Part shown: piece by piece, positions 45,014 through 53,881 of the stretch
Numbering within the stretch: position 1 is the stretch's first letter
How the letters are laid out: each line of letters begins with the position of its first letter
Translations under genes and position numbers: made by a program
From: Cellvibrio japonicus Ueda107
Lineage (GTDB): Bacteria > Pseudomonadota > Gammaproteobacteria > Pseudomonadales > Cellvibrionaceae
Direction: 5' to 3'
Assembly: GCF_000019225.1 (NCBI RefSeq)
Contig: NC_010995.1
Location: 1,186,501 to 1,250,500, forward strand
DNA length: 64,000 bases
Notes under the pieces: model-generated
What the model was told of the DNA's origin: nothing
What the model saw: the letters and a program-made list of their open reading frames with translations, nothing else
The model's database searches: none

Positions 45014-45721
45014 ATGAATATCCTGTTGCCTCCCAATAGCCTGTTGTTCTGGTCAACCCTGTTGGCCATGTCGGCTATGTTGGTGGCGGCATTGTGGTTG
45101 GCGCCCTGGCGACAATTGGCGGCCAGCCAATCGCGCCAGCATGTTTTCTTTGCAGCCATTATTGCGCTAAGCCTGCTGTGGTTGTTGCACGTCAGGGTGC
45201 AGGGTATTTTTGCATTCCATCCGATGTTAATCACCGTGATTACCATGGTGTTTGGGCTCAGCCTGGCGCTATTGATCGGCGTATGTGCACTGGTATTGCT
45301 GGAGTTTTACCAATTGGCCGTGCGCCATGTGCAATTGGATTGGCATGGTGCGTGGCAGGCATTTGATTTGCGGAGCATCCCTGTGGATTTTTGTGTGGGG
45401 ATTGCCGTTCCCGCGGCCTGGGCCTGGTGTGTGCTGTGGCTGGTGAATGGCTGGAAATTTAAAAATCCGTTTACCTATTTCCTGGGGGTTGGCTTTTTTG
45501 GCGCGATGGTGGGTTGCCTGTTAATGGGTAGCAGTGCCTGGCTGCTATTTACGCTGACCAACAGCCTGGCCCACCAAATCGTGGTTGAAGAGTATTTCTT
45601 TGTCTTTTTCCTGATGACCTTTCCCGAGGGGTTTATCAATGGAACTATCGCAACGGCGCTTACGGTGTTGGCACCGGATTTGGTGAAAACCTACCGCGAT
45701 GACTGGTTTTTGAAGGACTAG
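45014..45721 (+). CDS. CbiM-like energy-coupling-factor permease family protein
   Basis: 235 residues with about six or seven transmembrane helices. The segments HPMLITVITMVFGLSLALLIG and FPEGFINGTIATALTVLAPDLV resemble the CbiM/ECF S-component family. The N-terminal metal-binding His-Ile-x-x-Gly start of nickel/cobalt CbiM proteins is absent, and no CbiN, CbiO or CbiQ partner gene is adjacent. Similar orphan proteins occur in many Gammaproteobacteria. The substrate is unknown. ATG at 45014 (MNILLPP) chosen over an earlier frame start at 44963. Confidence 0.75.
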   Translation: MNILLPPNSLLFWSTLLAMSAMLVAALWLAPWRQLAASQSRQHVFFAAIIALSLLWLLHVRVQGIFAFHPMLITVITMVFGLSLALLIGVCALVLLEFYQLAVRHVQLDWHGAWQAFDLRSIPVDFCVGIAVPAAWAWCVLWLVNGWKFKNPFTYFLGVGFFGAMVGCLLMGSSAWLLFTLTNSLAHQIVVEEYFFVFFLMTFPEGFINGTIATALTVLAPDLVKTYRDDWFLKD

Positions 45722-45735
45722 TGCCGGGACGCGGC

Positions 45736-47247
45736 TCAACTCCCTCGCATGGCCTTTAACAGGCTGCGGGTGTCAGGCAGTATGCTGCTTAGATGATTTT
45801 TGATCTTCTCGTTTTCCGCCAGTCGTCGCGCAAACATGGCGGGTTCGTCAGCGGGCCCATAGTGGTGTAATTCCGGCGCGAACCCCATACCGTACAAAAT
45901 ATATTGGTAGCTGGCTGACGGAAATACTTCTTCCTTGTGTAAAAAGTCTTTCTTGTAGGGCACATGGTAGCGCCACAGCGCCAGGGACTCCCTGAGTGAT
46001 TCGGGGATGGTGTGCGGCTCCCGGTTATCTATCCAGAAACGCGTATTGCGCTGACTCAGGACATAGTGCAGTTTGAGAAACTCAACAATGCGCTGCCAGC
46101 GATAGGTTTGCAATTCATTAAAGCGTTTGGCGACGATAGGCAGGACACTTTTATGTTGTGGCAACTGGTCGCGAATATAATTAGCCGCCAGCTCAACCAT
46201 CACCAGTGCAGAGGCTTCCAGCGGCTCGATAAAGCCGGCTGACATACCAATGGCGACACAGTTTTTGAGCCAAAAACATTCGCGGTACCCACAGGGAATC
46301 TCCAGCTTGCGTGGCGATAATCCGGCGAAATCCTTACCGACATAATCCTGCAGAACATGGGTGGCTTCGTCTTCTGACATGTGCCGACTGGAATACACAT
46401 GGCCTATGCCTTTGCGGCTGTAGAGGCCTATCTCCCAAATCCATCCCGCGGTTTGTGCGCTGGCCAGTGTATAGGGGAGTATGGGCGTGTCTTCGCTGGC
46501 GTAGGGAACCTGTACGGCCACGGCGCTATCAATAAACAGCTCGTCACTTTTATCAATAAAACGAGCACCCAGGGTTTCACCCAGTAGCAGGGACTTGAGC
46601 CCGGAGCAGTCGATAAACAAATCCGCGCTGAGTTGTTGCCCTTCGGTGGTTTCTATGCTGGCGATACCATTAGCATTCTGCTTGACCTGGTTGATGGTCC
46701 CGAGCACATGTTGCACACCGAGTTTGCTTTTGCAGTGTTCGCGCAGAAAGCGGATAAATTTTCCCGCATCCAGGTGGTAGCCATAATTCACATGGGATTT
46801 GTATTCGGGCGTATCCCGGGTGCGCGGTGCCAGGTTGTTTTCACACAGTTTTTCCTGGGCGCAAACTGCATCGGCAAAAGAGCTTCCTTGTGGTTCCCTC
46901 AGCCAATGCTCCGCCATATTGCGTTCAATAAAACCCACTGGCAGGGAAAAGGGATGGTAATAAAAATCCTGCTGTTCACCGGTTTTCCAGTGATTGAATT
47001 TAACGCCCTGCTTGAATGATGCATCGCACTCGCGAAAAAAATCGGTTTCCGCAATGCCCATGTCTCTCAGGGTATTGCGCAGTGAGGGCCAGCTGCCTTC
47101 ACCCACACCGATGGTGGCAATATCGGAGGATTCGATCAGTGTGATCGCCATGGATTTGCCATAGCGTGCCGCGATAATGCCTGCACTCAACCAGCCGGCG
47201 GCACCACCGCCCACAATCAATATGGAGGTAACGGGATCGATACTCAT
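45736..47247 (-). CDS. Flavin-dependent tryptophan-halogenase family protein
   Basis: 503 residues. FAD-binding GGGAAGWLSAGIIAA near the N-terminus; the catalytic Lys is at residue 79 (SFKQGVKFNHW), the exact position in PrnA and RebH; a Glu lies in GFIEPLEASA (Glu341/344). The GWxWxIP motif, which keeps halogenases from acting as monooxygenases, reads GWIWEIG (269-275), with Pro replaced by Gly. Proteins of this family commonly neighbour TonB receptors in Cellvibrio, Caulobacter and Xanthomonas relatives, where substrates are unknown; secondary-metabolite halogenation should not be assumed. It is downstream of the receptor gene, but a strong terminator lies between. Confidence 0.88.
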   Translation of the reverse strand: MSIDPVTSILIVGGGAAGWLSAGIIAARYGKSMAITLIESSDIATIGVGEGSWPSLRNTLRDMGIAETDFFRECDASFKQGVKFNHWKTGEQQDFYYHPFSLPVGFIERNMAEHWLREPQGSSFADAVCAQEKLCENNLAPRTRDTPEYKSHVNYGYHLDAGKFIRFLREHCKSKLGVQHVLGTINQVKQNANGIASIETTEGQQLSADLFIDCSGLKSLLLGETLGARFIDKSDELFIDSAVAVQVPYASEDTPILPYTLASAQTAGWIWEIGLYSRKGIGHVYSSRHMSEDEATHVLQDYVGKDFAGLSPRKLEIPCGYRECFWLKNCVAIGMSAGFIEPLEASALVMVELAANYIRDQLPQHKSVLPIVAKRFNELQTYRWQRIVEFLKLHYVLSQRNTRFWIDNREPHTIPESLRESLALWRYHVPYKKDFLHKEEVFPSASYQYILYGMGFAPELHHYGPADEPAMFARRLAENEKIKNHLSSILPDTRSLLKAMRGS

Positions 47248-47280
47248 ACATTCTCCGAACTTAAGCGGAAGCCAATAAAC

Positions 47281-47309
47281 AAAAAGGCCATTCAGCGAAT
47301 GGCCTTTTT
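47281..47309. terminator. Bidirectional terminator between receptor and halogenase genes
   Basis: A perfect 13-bp stem (AAAAAGGCCATTC with GAATGGCCTTTTT) with a three-base loop lies 33 bases after the receptor stop. It should end most receptor transcripts before the halogenase gene, so the latter may be expressed at a lower level or from its own promoter. Confidence 0.85.
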
Positions 47310-47341
47310 GCTAGTACACAGGGTTATGCAACAGGGACAGA

Positions 47342-50068
47342 TTAGAAGCTGGCCCTGACCCCCAGTGCATAACGACCAACGCCTTCACCACTGTAGAACA
47401 TGTGGTTGCTCTCACGACCGTGGAGGCGTGAACCCTCTTCGGTGACATTGATACCTTCGAGGAAGATGCTGACATTGTCGGTCAAATCATAGCTCATGGA
47501 AATGTCGATTTGCGCATAGTCTTCTACCACAACCGGCTCGTTACTGGTGCTGGAGTAGAAGTACTGGAAGCCGCGGATAAAGGAATCGCGCCAGTTGTAG
47601 GCAATACGAATCTGGAATGGACCATTTTCATAGAAACCTACCAGGTTGGCGGAGTCGCTCACCCCTACAACGGCATCTGCCTTGGGCACTTCACCGAGCG
47701 GTGTGAAATAGTCGTACTCCGGATCGGCAAACACAAAGGTCGCGTTAGCAATAACCCCAAAGCCGGTGTCGCCAAAAATGTGTTGTCCACCGATTTCGAT
47801 ACCGCTCACTTTTTTGGTATCGAGGTTACGTGGACGTCTCATTTCATAGATAACGGCATCGCCGATTTGTGGCGAGACACTTTCCGGCATGGCTTCGGTT
47901 ACGACGAAGTTATCAATACTCTTCCAGAAGGCGCCGATAGACACATAGTCGAAGTCGTTGATATACCACTCGGCAGACAGGTCGAGGTTATCGGAAGTAA
48001 ATGGCTTGAGGTCGGGGTTGCCCGCACTGCCAATACCGCTTTGCCCCTCTCTTATCTCTCCCAGGGTACGCGATGATTTCATATCGTTGAGTTCAGGGCG
48101 GGTAATGGTGCGCGAAGCCGCCAGGCGAACCACAAGATCATCGGCCAGGTTATATTTGAGTGCGATGTTAGGTAAGAAGATGTCGTAACCATCACCATCG
48201 GTATAGGCGGTGCTGCCTGAGAAGTTGAGGGTATAAGCTTCCCCTGGAACTGCCGGTGGTGTCAGGGATTGCAGGTTTTGCTCCAGTGACGTGGAGTCGA
48301 CGCTGGTGTCTTCGTAACGCAGGCCGCCGACAATGGTCAACTCGCGATCCCAGAGGTCGAAGAAGGTGGTGCCTTCAACGTAGAACGCCATGGTTTTTTC
48401 GTTAATTTCAGACCAGTTGTCCTGGCGTACCAGGGTTGAGTTGTCGGCATCTTGCTGGGCCGGCGTTGCGCCCGGATCTTGTTGCGCATAGCTGGTCCAG
48501 CTGTCAAACGCCAGCGGATCGAAATCGAAATATGCCAGGCGGCCCAGAATCGCGTGGTTCATGTACTTCACGCTGTAGCCGGCATTGGTTGCATCGGCCA
48601 GGGTGCGATAAATACTGGTAGAGGGATCTGTGCCGACAAGGTTGTATTTACCTTGCAACACGGTGCCGGCTTTGGCCATGTATTGCTCGATGGTTTTGGT
48701 TTGGTCGGTAAACATCAAACCGGTTTTCACGCTGAAACGGTCATCGCTGAAGGTGTAGTCAACACGCGCCTGGTCAATTTCATCCTTACGCGGGTCGGAA
48801 TAGCCGTCGTATTGCCAGATGCGCGCATTGGCGAGGGAAATTTGCGAGTTGTCGTAATAGTGGCTGGCAACATCGCCTTTCACGTCAAAGGTGAATGACA
48901 GCGGTGAGGCCTGCAGGTCGGAGCGACTGATATTGGCCTGGTGATCCGGTTGTGCTTCAGCGGTTGAATGGCTGTAGGCAAACAGCAGGTTGGAGGTGTC
49001 GCTGATATCCCAATCGACCTCGATACCACTGCTGATACCCACTTCCTGGGTTACCGGGTTGTTGACGAAGAAATCCAGGCCGGCATCGGTTACGGTGCGA
49101 TGGATGATGGTGCCATTGCTGTCTATCGCATAGGTCTCGTTGTTGCCATAGCCGTACCAGGCCGCACTTTCGTATTCCATACCTTCCTGTTGCAGGTCGG
49201 AGTATTGGGTGTCGACGGTAATAGACAGATTGTCTACAGGCTTGTATTGCAGTACCAGGCTACCGTTCAGGCGCTCACGGCTGAACTCCTGGCGCTTAAC
49301 GGCGGTTTGGGTGGGGTAGAAATCGGTATTCACTGTGCCGCCATTGCCATCGGGTAACTCCAGGTAGCTGCCCAGGGTTGCCGGGCGGCGTGAGCGCCAG
49401 TCCCAGCGGCGCACTTCAACAGAGTCAGTGCGGTAATCGCGCTCCTGGTAACTAACCGCAGCCAGAATACCGAAGTTATCGTTCAGGGTGGTGCTGAACA
49501 AACCGGAAACAGAAGGTGTTATATCGTTAAGATTGGTTTCATTCAGGCCTTTCACCGAGCCGGCCACTTTGTGGCCCAGGTCGAGGGGCTTGGCAGTTTG
49601 TACGTTGACAGTAGCGCCTATGCCACCGGATTGTGTGGTTGCGGTAGAGGTTTTGTATACCTCTACACCGCTGACCATTTCGGCAGCGATAGTATCGAAG
49701 TTAAAGCCGCGGCTGGCGTTGGCGTTGGGCATCTGGCGACCGTTTAACAGCACGGTGTTGAACTGTGGGCCCAGGCCGCGAACGGTAATCTGGCGACCTT
49801 CACCGCCACTGCGGTCAATGGAAACACCGGTAATACGCTGCAGGGATTCCGCCAGGTTGGTATCGGGGAACTTACCGATATCTTCGGAGCTGATCGCATC
49901 AACAACACCATTGGAATCGCGTTTGGTATCCATTGCTGTTTTCAGGCTGGCCTTATAGCCAGTTACAACAATTTCCTCCAGCGCCTGATCTTGCGCCTGC
50001 GCTGTCGCCGCAACAGCCAGGCTGAGTAAGCTGATTTTAAAAAAGGGGTGAGAAAGCTTTGTGTTCAT
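47342..50068 (-). CDS. TonB-dependent outer-membrane receptor, Caulobacter/Xanthomonas type
   Basis: 908 residues. A signal peptide (LSLAVAATAQAQ) is followed by a TonB-box-like region (EEIVVTGYKASLKTAMDTKRDSNGVVDAISSEDIGKFPDTNLAESLQRITGV) and a plug domain (VRGLGPQFNTVLLNGRQMPNANASRGFNFDTIAAEMVSGVEVYKT). A beta barrel ends in RYALGVRASF with the terminal Phe. The GKFPDTNLAE-type plug is that of the large receptor group used for oligosaccharides and other complex substrates by saprophytes. The start at 50068 was preferred over an ATG at 50095. Two palindromic motifs lie 100-145 bases upstream. Confidence 0.93.
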   Translation of the reverse strand: MNTKLSHPFFKISLLSLAVAATAQAQDQALEEIVVTGYKASLKTAMDTKRDSNGVVDAISSEDIGKFPDTNLAESLQRITGVSIDRSGGEGRQITVRGLGPQFNTVLLNGRQMPNANASRGFNFDTIAAEMVSGVEVYKTSTATTQSGGIGATVNVQTAKPLDLGHKVAGSVKGLNETNLNDITPSVSGLFSTTLNDNFGILAAVSYQERDYRTDSVEVRRWDWRSRRPATLGSYLELPDGNGGTVNTDFYPTQTAVKRQEFSRERLNGSLVLQYKPVDNLSITVDTQYSDLQQEGMEYESAAWYGYGNNETYAIDSNGTIIHRTVTDAGLDFFVNNPVTQEVGISSGIEVDWDISDTSNLLFAYSHSTAEAQPDHQANISRSDLQASPLSFTFDVKGDVASHYYDNSQISLANARIWQYDGYSDPRKDEIDQARVDYTFSDDRFSVKTGLMFTDQTKTIEQYMAKAGTVLQGKYNLVGTDPSTSIYRTLADATNAGYSVKYMNHAILGRLAYFDFDPLAFDSWTSYAQQDPGATPAQQDADNSTLVRQDNWSEINEKTMAFYVEGTTFFDLWDRELTIVGGLRYEDTSVDSTSLEQNLQSLTPPAVPGEAYTLNFSGSTAYTDGDGYDIFLPNIALKYNLADDLVVRLAASRTITRPELNDMKSSRTLGEIREGQSGIGSAGNPDLKPFTSDNLDLSAEWYINDFDYVSIGAFWKSIDNFVVTEAMPESVSPQIGDAVIYEMRRPRNLDTKKVSGIEIGGQHIFGDTGFGVIANATFVFADPEYDYFTPLGEVPKADAVVGVSDSANLVGFYENGPFQIRIAYNWRDSFIRGFQYFYSSTSNEPVVVEDYAQIDISMSYDLTDNVSIFLEGINVTEEGSRLHGRESNHMFYSGEGVGRYALGVRASF

Positions 50069-50169
50069 AGGAAGTTCTCGTGTTGATTTATTCATTATGG
50101 ATATCTAAAAAGCTGTTAAATCCAGGTTATAAAGTGCTGAGCCTTTATGCTTTTAGGTGATTTTGTGTA

Positions 50170-50213
50170 CTTGTATACATGGATTGGGGCTAATGGTATT
50201 TCTTGTATACAAG
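50170..50213. promoter_or_regulatory. Pair of CTTGTATACAWG operators upstream of the TonB receptor
   Basis: CTTGTATACATG at 50170-50181 and the perfect palindrome CTTGTATACAAG at 50202-50213, centred 32 bases apart (three helical turns). TTGTATACAA-type sites are bound by several GntR-family regulators. No such regulator gene is in the window. Confidence 0.6.
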
Positions 50214-50307
50214 TGTGTCAATGCGTGTTGGCGGACAAATTACGCGGGTGAAGATTTTGATGCCTGATGGCAGAAAGGCGTTGAAAATGAAGATAAACCC
50301 GGATATG

Positions 50308-50333
50308 AAAAACGCCCATTGAAGGGCGTTTTT
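50308..50333. terminator. Bidirectional terminator after the permease gene
   Basis: A 10-bp stem (AAAAACGCCC with GGGCGTTTTT) and a six-base loop, 19 bases from the permease stop, with a T-tract on each side. Confidence 0.88.
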
Positions 50334-50351
50334 TCGATGTGCTGCGAGGCG

Positions 50352-51800
50352 TTATTTGCGCAGGCGACTGTGGCGCCAGCCATAACAGGCGTAAATCACC
50401 ACGCCCACCAATAACCAATAAATAAAACGTTCGTGGGTGTGTGGTGGCAGGAAGGCAATCAGTGCTCCGCAGCTGATGACACCCATTACCGGTAACATAA
50501 TTCCACCGGGGGCTTTGAAGGGGCGCGGCAAATCCGGTTTGGTTTTGCGCAAAATAATCACGCCGATACACACCATTACAAAGGCGGCGAGTGTGCCAAT
50601 ATTCACCAGTTCGGCGAGCGCGCCCAACGGCACAAAACCTGCCATGGCTGCCATCACCAGGCCGCAAATCACGGTGTTTTTTATCGGTGTATGGGTTTTA
50701 TCGTTAACATCGGAAAAGAAACCGGGCAGTAAGCCATCGCGCGACATGGCGACCAGCACGCGTGTCAATGCGTAATACAGTACCAGCATCACGGTGGTTA
50801 AACCGGTAATCACGCCGGTGGCCACCAGGGCCGATGCCCAATTAACACCAATCCGCTCCAATCCAAACGCGACAGGTGAAGAGACATTCAATTCGGTGTA
50901 GTACACGATGCCGGTGAGCAGACCGGATACCGCGATATAAATCAGGGTGCAGAAAACCAGGGAGGAAATCAGTCCGATGGGCACATCGCGCTGCGGGTTG
51001 CGCGCTTCGTCAACGGCGGTGGATACCGCATCAAAACCTATGTAGGCAAAAAATACGATGGAGGCGCCAGCCAGTACGCCCAGCGGTTTACCCACCTGGT
51101 CGAACGAGAGCCAGCCATAGGGCATAAAGGGGCTCCAGTTGTCCGGGTTCACATGGAAAATGGCTACCGCCAGGAAAACAGCAATGGTGAGTATTTTGAT
51201 AAAAACCATGGCGCGGTTGAGGGCTGCACTTTGGCGCACCCCGGAAATCAGCAGCACCATCAGCGCAAGGACCACAATTACCGCTGGCAGGTTAACCAGG
51301 CCACCGTCCGCTTCACCGGTGACGGGATGCACGGCCAATGGGCCTTTGGTGAGCTGTTCCGGTAATCCCAATCCAATCGCGGCCAGCGCGTTATTAAAGT
51401 AGCCCGCCCAGCCATTGGCTACGGCGGCTACGGCAACACCGTATTCGAGAATCAAATCCCAGCCAATAATCCAGGCCAGGAATTCACCGAAAGCTGCATA
51501 GGAATAACCATAGGCGCTACCGCTGCCGCCGACACTGGCGGCCAGTTCGGCGTAGGCCAATGCCGCAAAGGCGCAGGCGGCGCCGGCAACCATAAACGAC
51601 AAGACCACTGCCGGGCCCGATGTGGTGGCAGCGGCAACACCAGTCAATACAAAAATACCTGTACCAATAATGGCGCCTACACCCAGCATAGCCAGATCAA
51701 ACGCACTCAGGCAGCGTTTAAGCCCATAACTGTTGCCGTCGTTGACGATAGGTTTTTTGCGCAGAAGCTGTTGGAAAAAAGACGGCTGTGCAGATGACAT
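50352..51800 (-). CDS. APC-superfamily amino acid permease
   Basis: 482 residues with about 12 transmembrane helices. The N-terminal family segment LGVGAIIGTGIFVLTGVAAATTSGPAVVLSF (helix 1 substrate region) and the helix-2/3 block GGSGSAYGYSYAAFGEFLAWIIGWDL are typical of APC transporters, closest in outline to cationic-amino-acid transporter-like proteins. It is a single gene upstream of the TonB receptor on the same strand; a terminator separates them. Substrate unknown. Confidence 0.92.
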   Translation of the reverse strand: MSSAQPSFFQQLLRKKPIVNDGNSYGLKRCLSAFDLAMLGVGAIIGTGIFVLTGVAAATTSGPAVVLSFMVAGAACAFAALAYAELAASVGGSGSAYGYSYAAFGEFLAWIIGWDLILEYGVAVAAVANGWAGYFNNALAAIGLGLPEQLTKGPLAVHPVTGEADGGLVNLPAVIVVLALMVLLISGVRQSAALNRAMVFIKILTIAVFLAVAIFHVNPDNWSPFMPYGWLSFDQVGKPLGVLAGASIVFFAYIGFDAVSTAVDEARNPQRDVPIGLISSLVFCTLIYIAVSGLLTGIVYYTELNVSSPVAFGLERIGVNWASALVATGVITGLTTVMLVLYYALTRVLVAMSRDGLLPGFFSDVNDKTHTPIKNTVICGLVMAAMAGFVPLGALAELVNIGTLAAFVMVCIGVIILRKTKPDLPRPFKAPGGIMLPVMGVISCGALIAFLPPHTHERFIYWLLVGVVIYACYGWRHSRLRK

Positions 51801-52112
51801 GCAGTTCTCCCGATTCTTGTCCTGGGGTTCAGGTTATTCTTAAAAGTACTCAGGGGTTAAAGCGAAATCCTTGCCAGATCTCTCGCTTTTTCAGGTGGTC
51901 GCCAGCCTAACATGAATACTGTGCTGCATCACAGTTCCTGCGCACAGAACCAGTACAGATTCTGCGGGCAAGGCCAATATTGCCGTTATGGGGGAGTGCC
52001 CGCTTTTGGTTCGAAACAGGGGTGTGTGCGCTACGTATGAGCGGGAAATACCATGGTGCCTGGTTATGGCCAGGCCGTACCCTATGGGCCGTTTTTTTTC
52101 GTCGATCCTCCT
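51801..52112. other. Intergenic region upstream of the amino acid permease
   Basis: 312 bases without a supported gene. It must hold the permease promoter. A GCGA/TCGC hairpin at about 51860-51888 is visible on the minus strand but matches no riboswitch that I recognise. Confidence 0.5.
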
Positions 52113-53543
52113 TTATTCACTCTGTTCAACCTCTTTCAACCTGGCTTGGGTGAACTCGCACAGTTTGCTGTCCAGTTCACAGGCTCTGTTGAGGTGCAGG
52201 CGCGCTGAAGCGTAGTCTTTTTTCTCTATAAAACGGGTTCCCATGACGGTGTTGATAGCCGCGTTATCCGGTTCCAGCCGGTAATACTCTTTGATATGCA
52301 CAAAGGCTTGTTCCCGATTGCCCTGGCTTTGGTACGCAAAGCGCAAGAGGATATGCATTTCCTTGTTGTCGGGGTTAATAGCCAGGGCGCGCTCTGCATA
52401 GTCAATGGCGCTGCTGGTATTTGATTTTTTGTCGTTCCATCTTGAGGTTTTTTTTGCGGTTTCCCAATAGTGATTGGCGATCAAGGCGAGTGAATGTTCA
52501 TCGTCGTCGTTTTGCTTGAGGGATTTCTCCGCTGCTTTCAGGGCTTGTCGCGAGGCTTCATATTGTTGATAACGATGTTGTAGTTGGATGGATTGGGGCG
52601 AGCCTTTACTGATTTTTTTGAAATATTTTCTGGCGTAATCGTATTGGCCGTGGTCGATCAGCAAGCGAGCCATCAAATAGTTGAGTTCGTCGTTACCCAG
52701 CTGGCGCTGGTGAATACTGGTTGTTTTGTTGATGAGGTGAATGGCCACGGCTTTCAGGTTAGGTTCTTGCAGATAACGTTCGTAAGAGGTCTGCAGTGTC
52801 GCCAGTGGTTGGCCCATGGCCTGCTCAAAATCCTCGCGGGATGATTGCGGCGCAGCAGATGACAAATAGTTGGCGAGTTTAGTGCGGTAATCGGGGTAGC
52901 CATTCACCGAGCCGAATAACAGGTAATGCACATAGGCATTCGCGTTAGGGCGATAGATAGGGTTATTTAGGGCACTCAGATTAAACATCAGGTCGTGGAG
53001 GTCCATGGGTTTTACTGCCGGATCACTCGTAAAACGGCCCGTGATATTGGTGTTGATGATGGCTTTGTCGTCGTGGAGCTCGATATTGGTAAAAAGGCTG
53101 GCGGCTCCCAGGTGGAACCAGGCTGGATAGCCGGTCAGGGTCCAATGCATATATGAGGGATTAAATAAGCTCAGTATCAGGCGCTTATGCTGTTCGGGAG
53201 GGTAGGGCCTGAGTTGGCGCCCTACAATCAGGTAGGTATTGTCATCCTGTGTGTAGGTGAAACCGCTGGAAAAATTGTTGGGTTTAAGCGTGTGGTACAG
53301 GCCATAGTCGCTTATCACAATGACCTTGTACGGGGAGGGGGAGGCAGGGGATGGGTGAGCAGCGGGTATCAGGTTTGCGAAAGCGTCCAGGGTGGTTACC
53401 CAATCTTCTGCTACGGCCGTTGATGCATTGGTATAGAGCTGGAAATGGGGAGTTGAGTATTCAACCCAGGTGCTAGCGGAGGTGGGCAGGGTGTAAGTGA
53501 GGAGTACAAACAGCAAGTTGACTAATGACAGGCGTATTTTCAC
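52113..53543 (-). CDS. Exported TPR-repeat protein
   Basis: 476 residues. A signal peptide ends near TSASTW (about residue 24). The N-terminal domain (about 25-260) looks like the peptidase-MA/DUF1570-type fold found in exported proteins (TPHFQLYTNA ... YPAWFHLGAASLF), but the zinc-binding HExxH is absent, so it would be inactive. The C-terminal half has TPR repeats (DYARKYFKKI, SAIDYAERALAINPDNKEMHILLRFAYQSQGN, YRLEPDNAAINTVMGTRF). It probably acts in a periplasmic or outer-membrane protein complex. A strong Fur-box-like site lies 43-57 bases upstream. Confidence 0.8.
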   Translation of the reverse strand: MKIRLSLVNLLFVLLTYTLPTSASTWVEYSTPHFQLYTNASTAVAEDWVTTLDAFANLIPAAHPSPASPSPYKVIVISDYGLYHTLKPNNFSSGFTYTQDDNTYLIVGRQLRPYPPEQHKRLILSLFNPSYMHWTLTGYPAWFHLGAASLFTNIELHDDKAIINTNITGRFTSDPAVKPMDLHDLMFNLSALNNPIYRPNANAYVHYLLFGSVNGYPDYRTKLANYLSSAAPQSSREDFEQAMGQPLATLQTSYERYLQEPNLKAVAIHLINKTTSIHQRQLGNDELNYLMARLLIDHGQYDYARKYFKKISKGSPQSIQLQHRYQQYEASRQALKAAEKSLKQNDDDEHSLALIANHYWETAKKTSRWNDKKSNTSSAIDYAERALAINPDNKEMHILLRFAYQSQGNREQAFVHIKEYYRLEPDNAAINTVMGTRFIEKKDYASARLHLNRACELDSKLCEFTQARLKEVEQSE

Positions 53544-53881
53544 TATTGTTTATTCCATTAAGTAAGGGGCCGGCGGCATTCTATTTGAAAATGATTATCA
53601 GGTATAGCTTGCGCGTTTTTGGTTCGAACCAGTGCTTTATGCGCCAGTCCTGTGCATGGGGGTTCCACTTGCCGGTAAATATTTATTGTTTACATGGATA
53701 GCAAATATTAATTTTTAAGTTATTGATATATAAAAAATAAAATATATAAAAAACAAAAATTGACTATGTGGTCATAAAATTGGACTGGCTTTTGCTATCA
53801 CTCCGGCTGAGTGTAAATCCCGCATGGGCATAAATTGATAAGCCTGCCAGAGCAGGCAGATTCACCTTGGCCGAAGACGAT
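53544..53881. other. Divergent promoter region before the redox operon
   Basis: 338 bases. It includes a Fur-box-like site, a perfect 12-bp palindrome TGGTTCGAACCA (53620-53631) and a very AT-rich stretch at 53680-53765, likely promoter material for the plus-strand redox operon. Confidence 0.6.
53586..53600 (-). promoter_or_regulatory. Fur-box-like site upstream of the TPR gene
   Basis: On the minus strand TGATAATCATTTTCA fits the 7-1-7 Fur consensus TGATAAT-n-ATTATCA with a single mismatch. It ends 43 bases before the TPR gene ATG, suggesting iron-regulated expression. Confidence 0.6.

Noticed and set aside
45736..47247. Secondary-metabolite halogenation cluster
   Set aside because: No biosynthetic partner genes are nearby and the GWxWxIP motif is altered; the TonB-receptor neighbourhood points to nutrient use instead.
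51801..52112. Riboswitch in front of the amino acid permease
   Set aside because: The leader contains a hairpin, but no glycine, lysine or other known aptamer core could be matched by eye.
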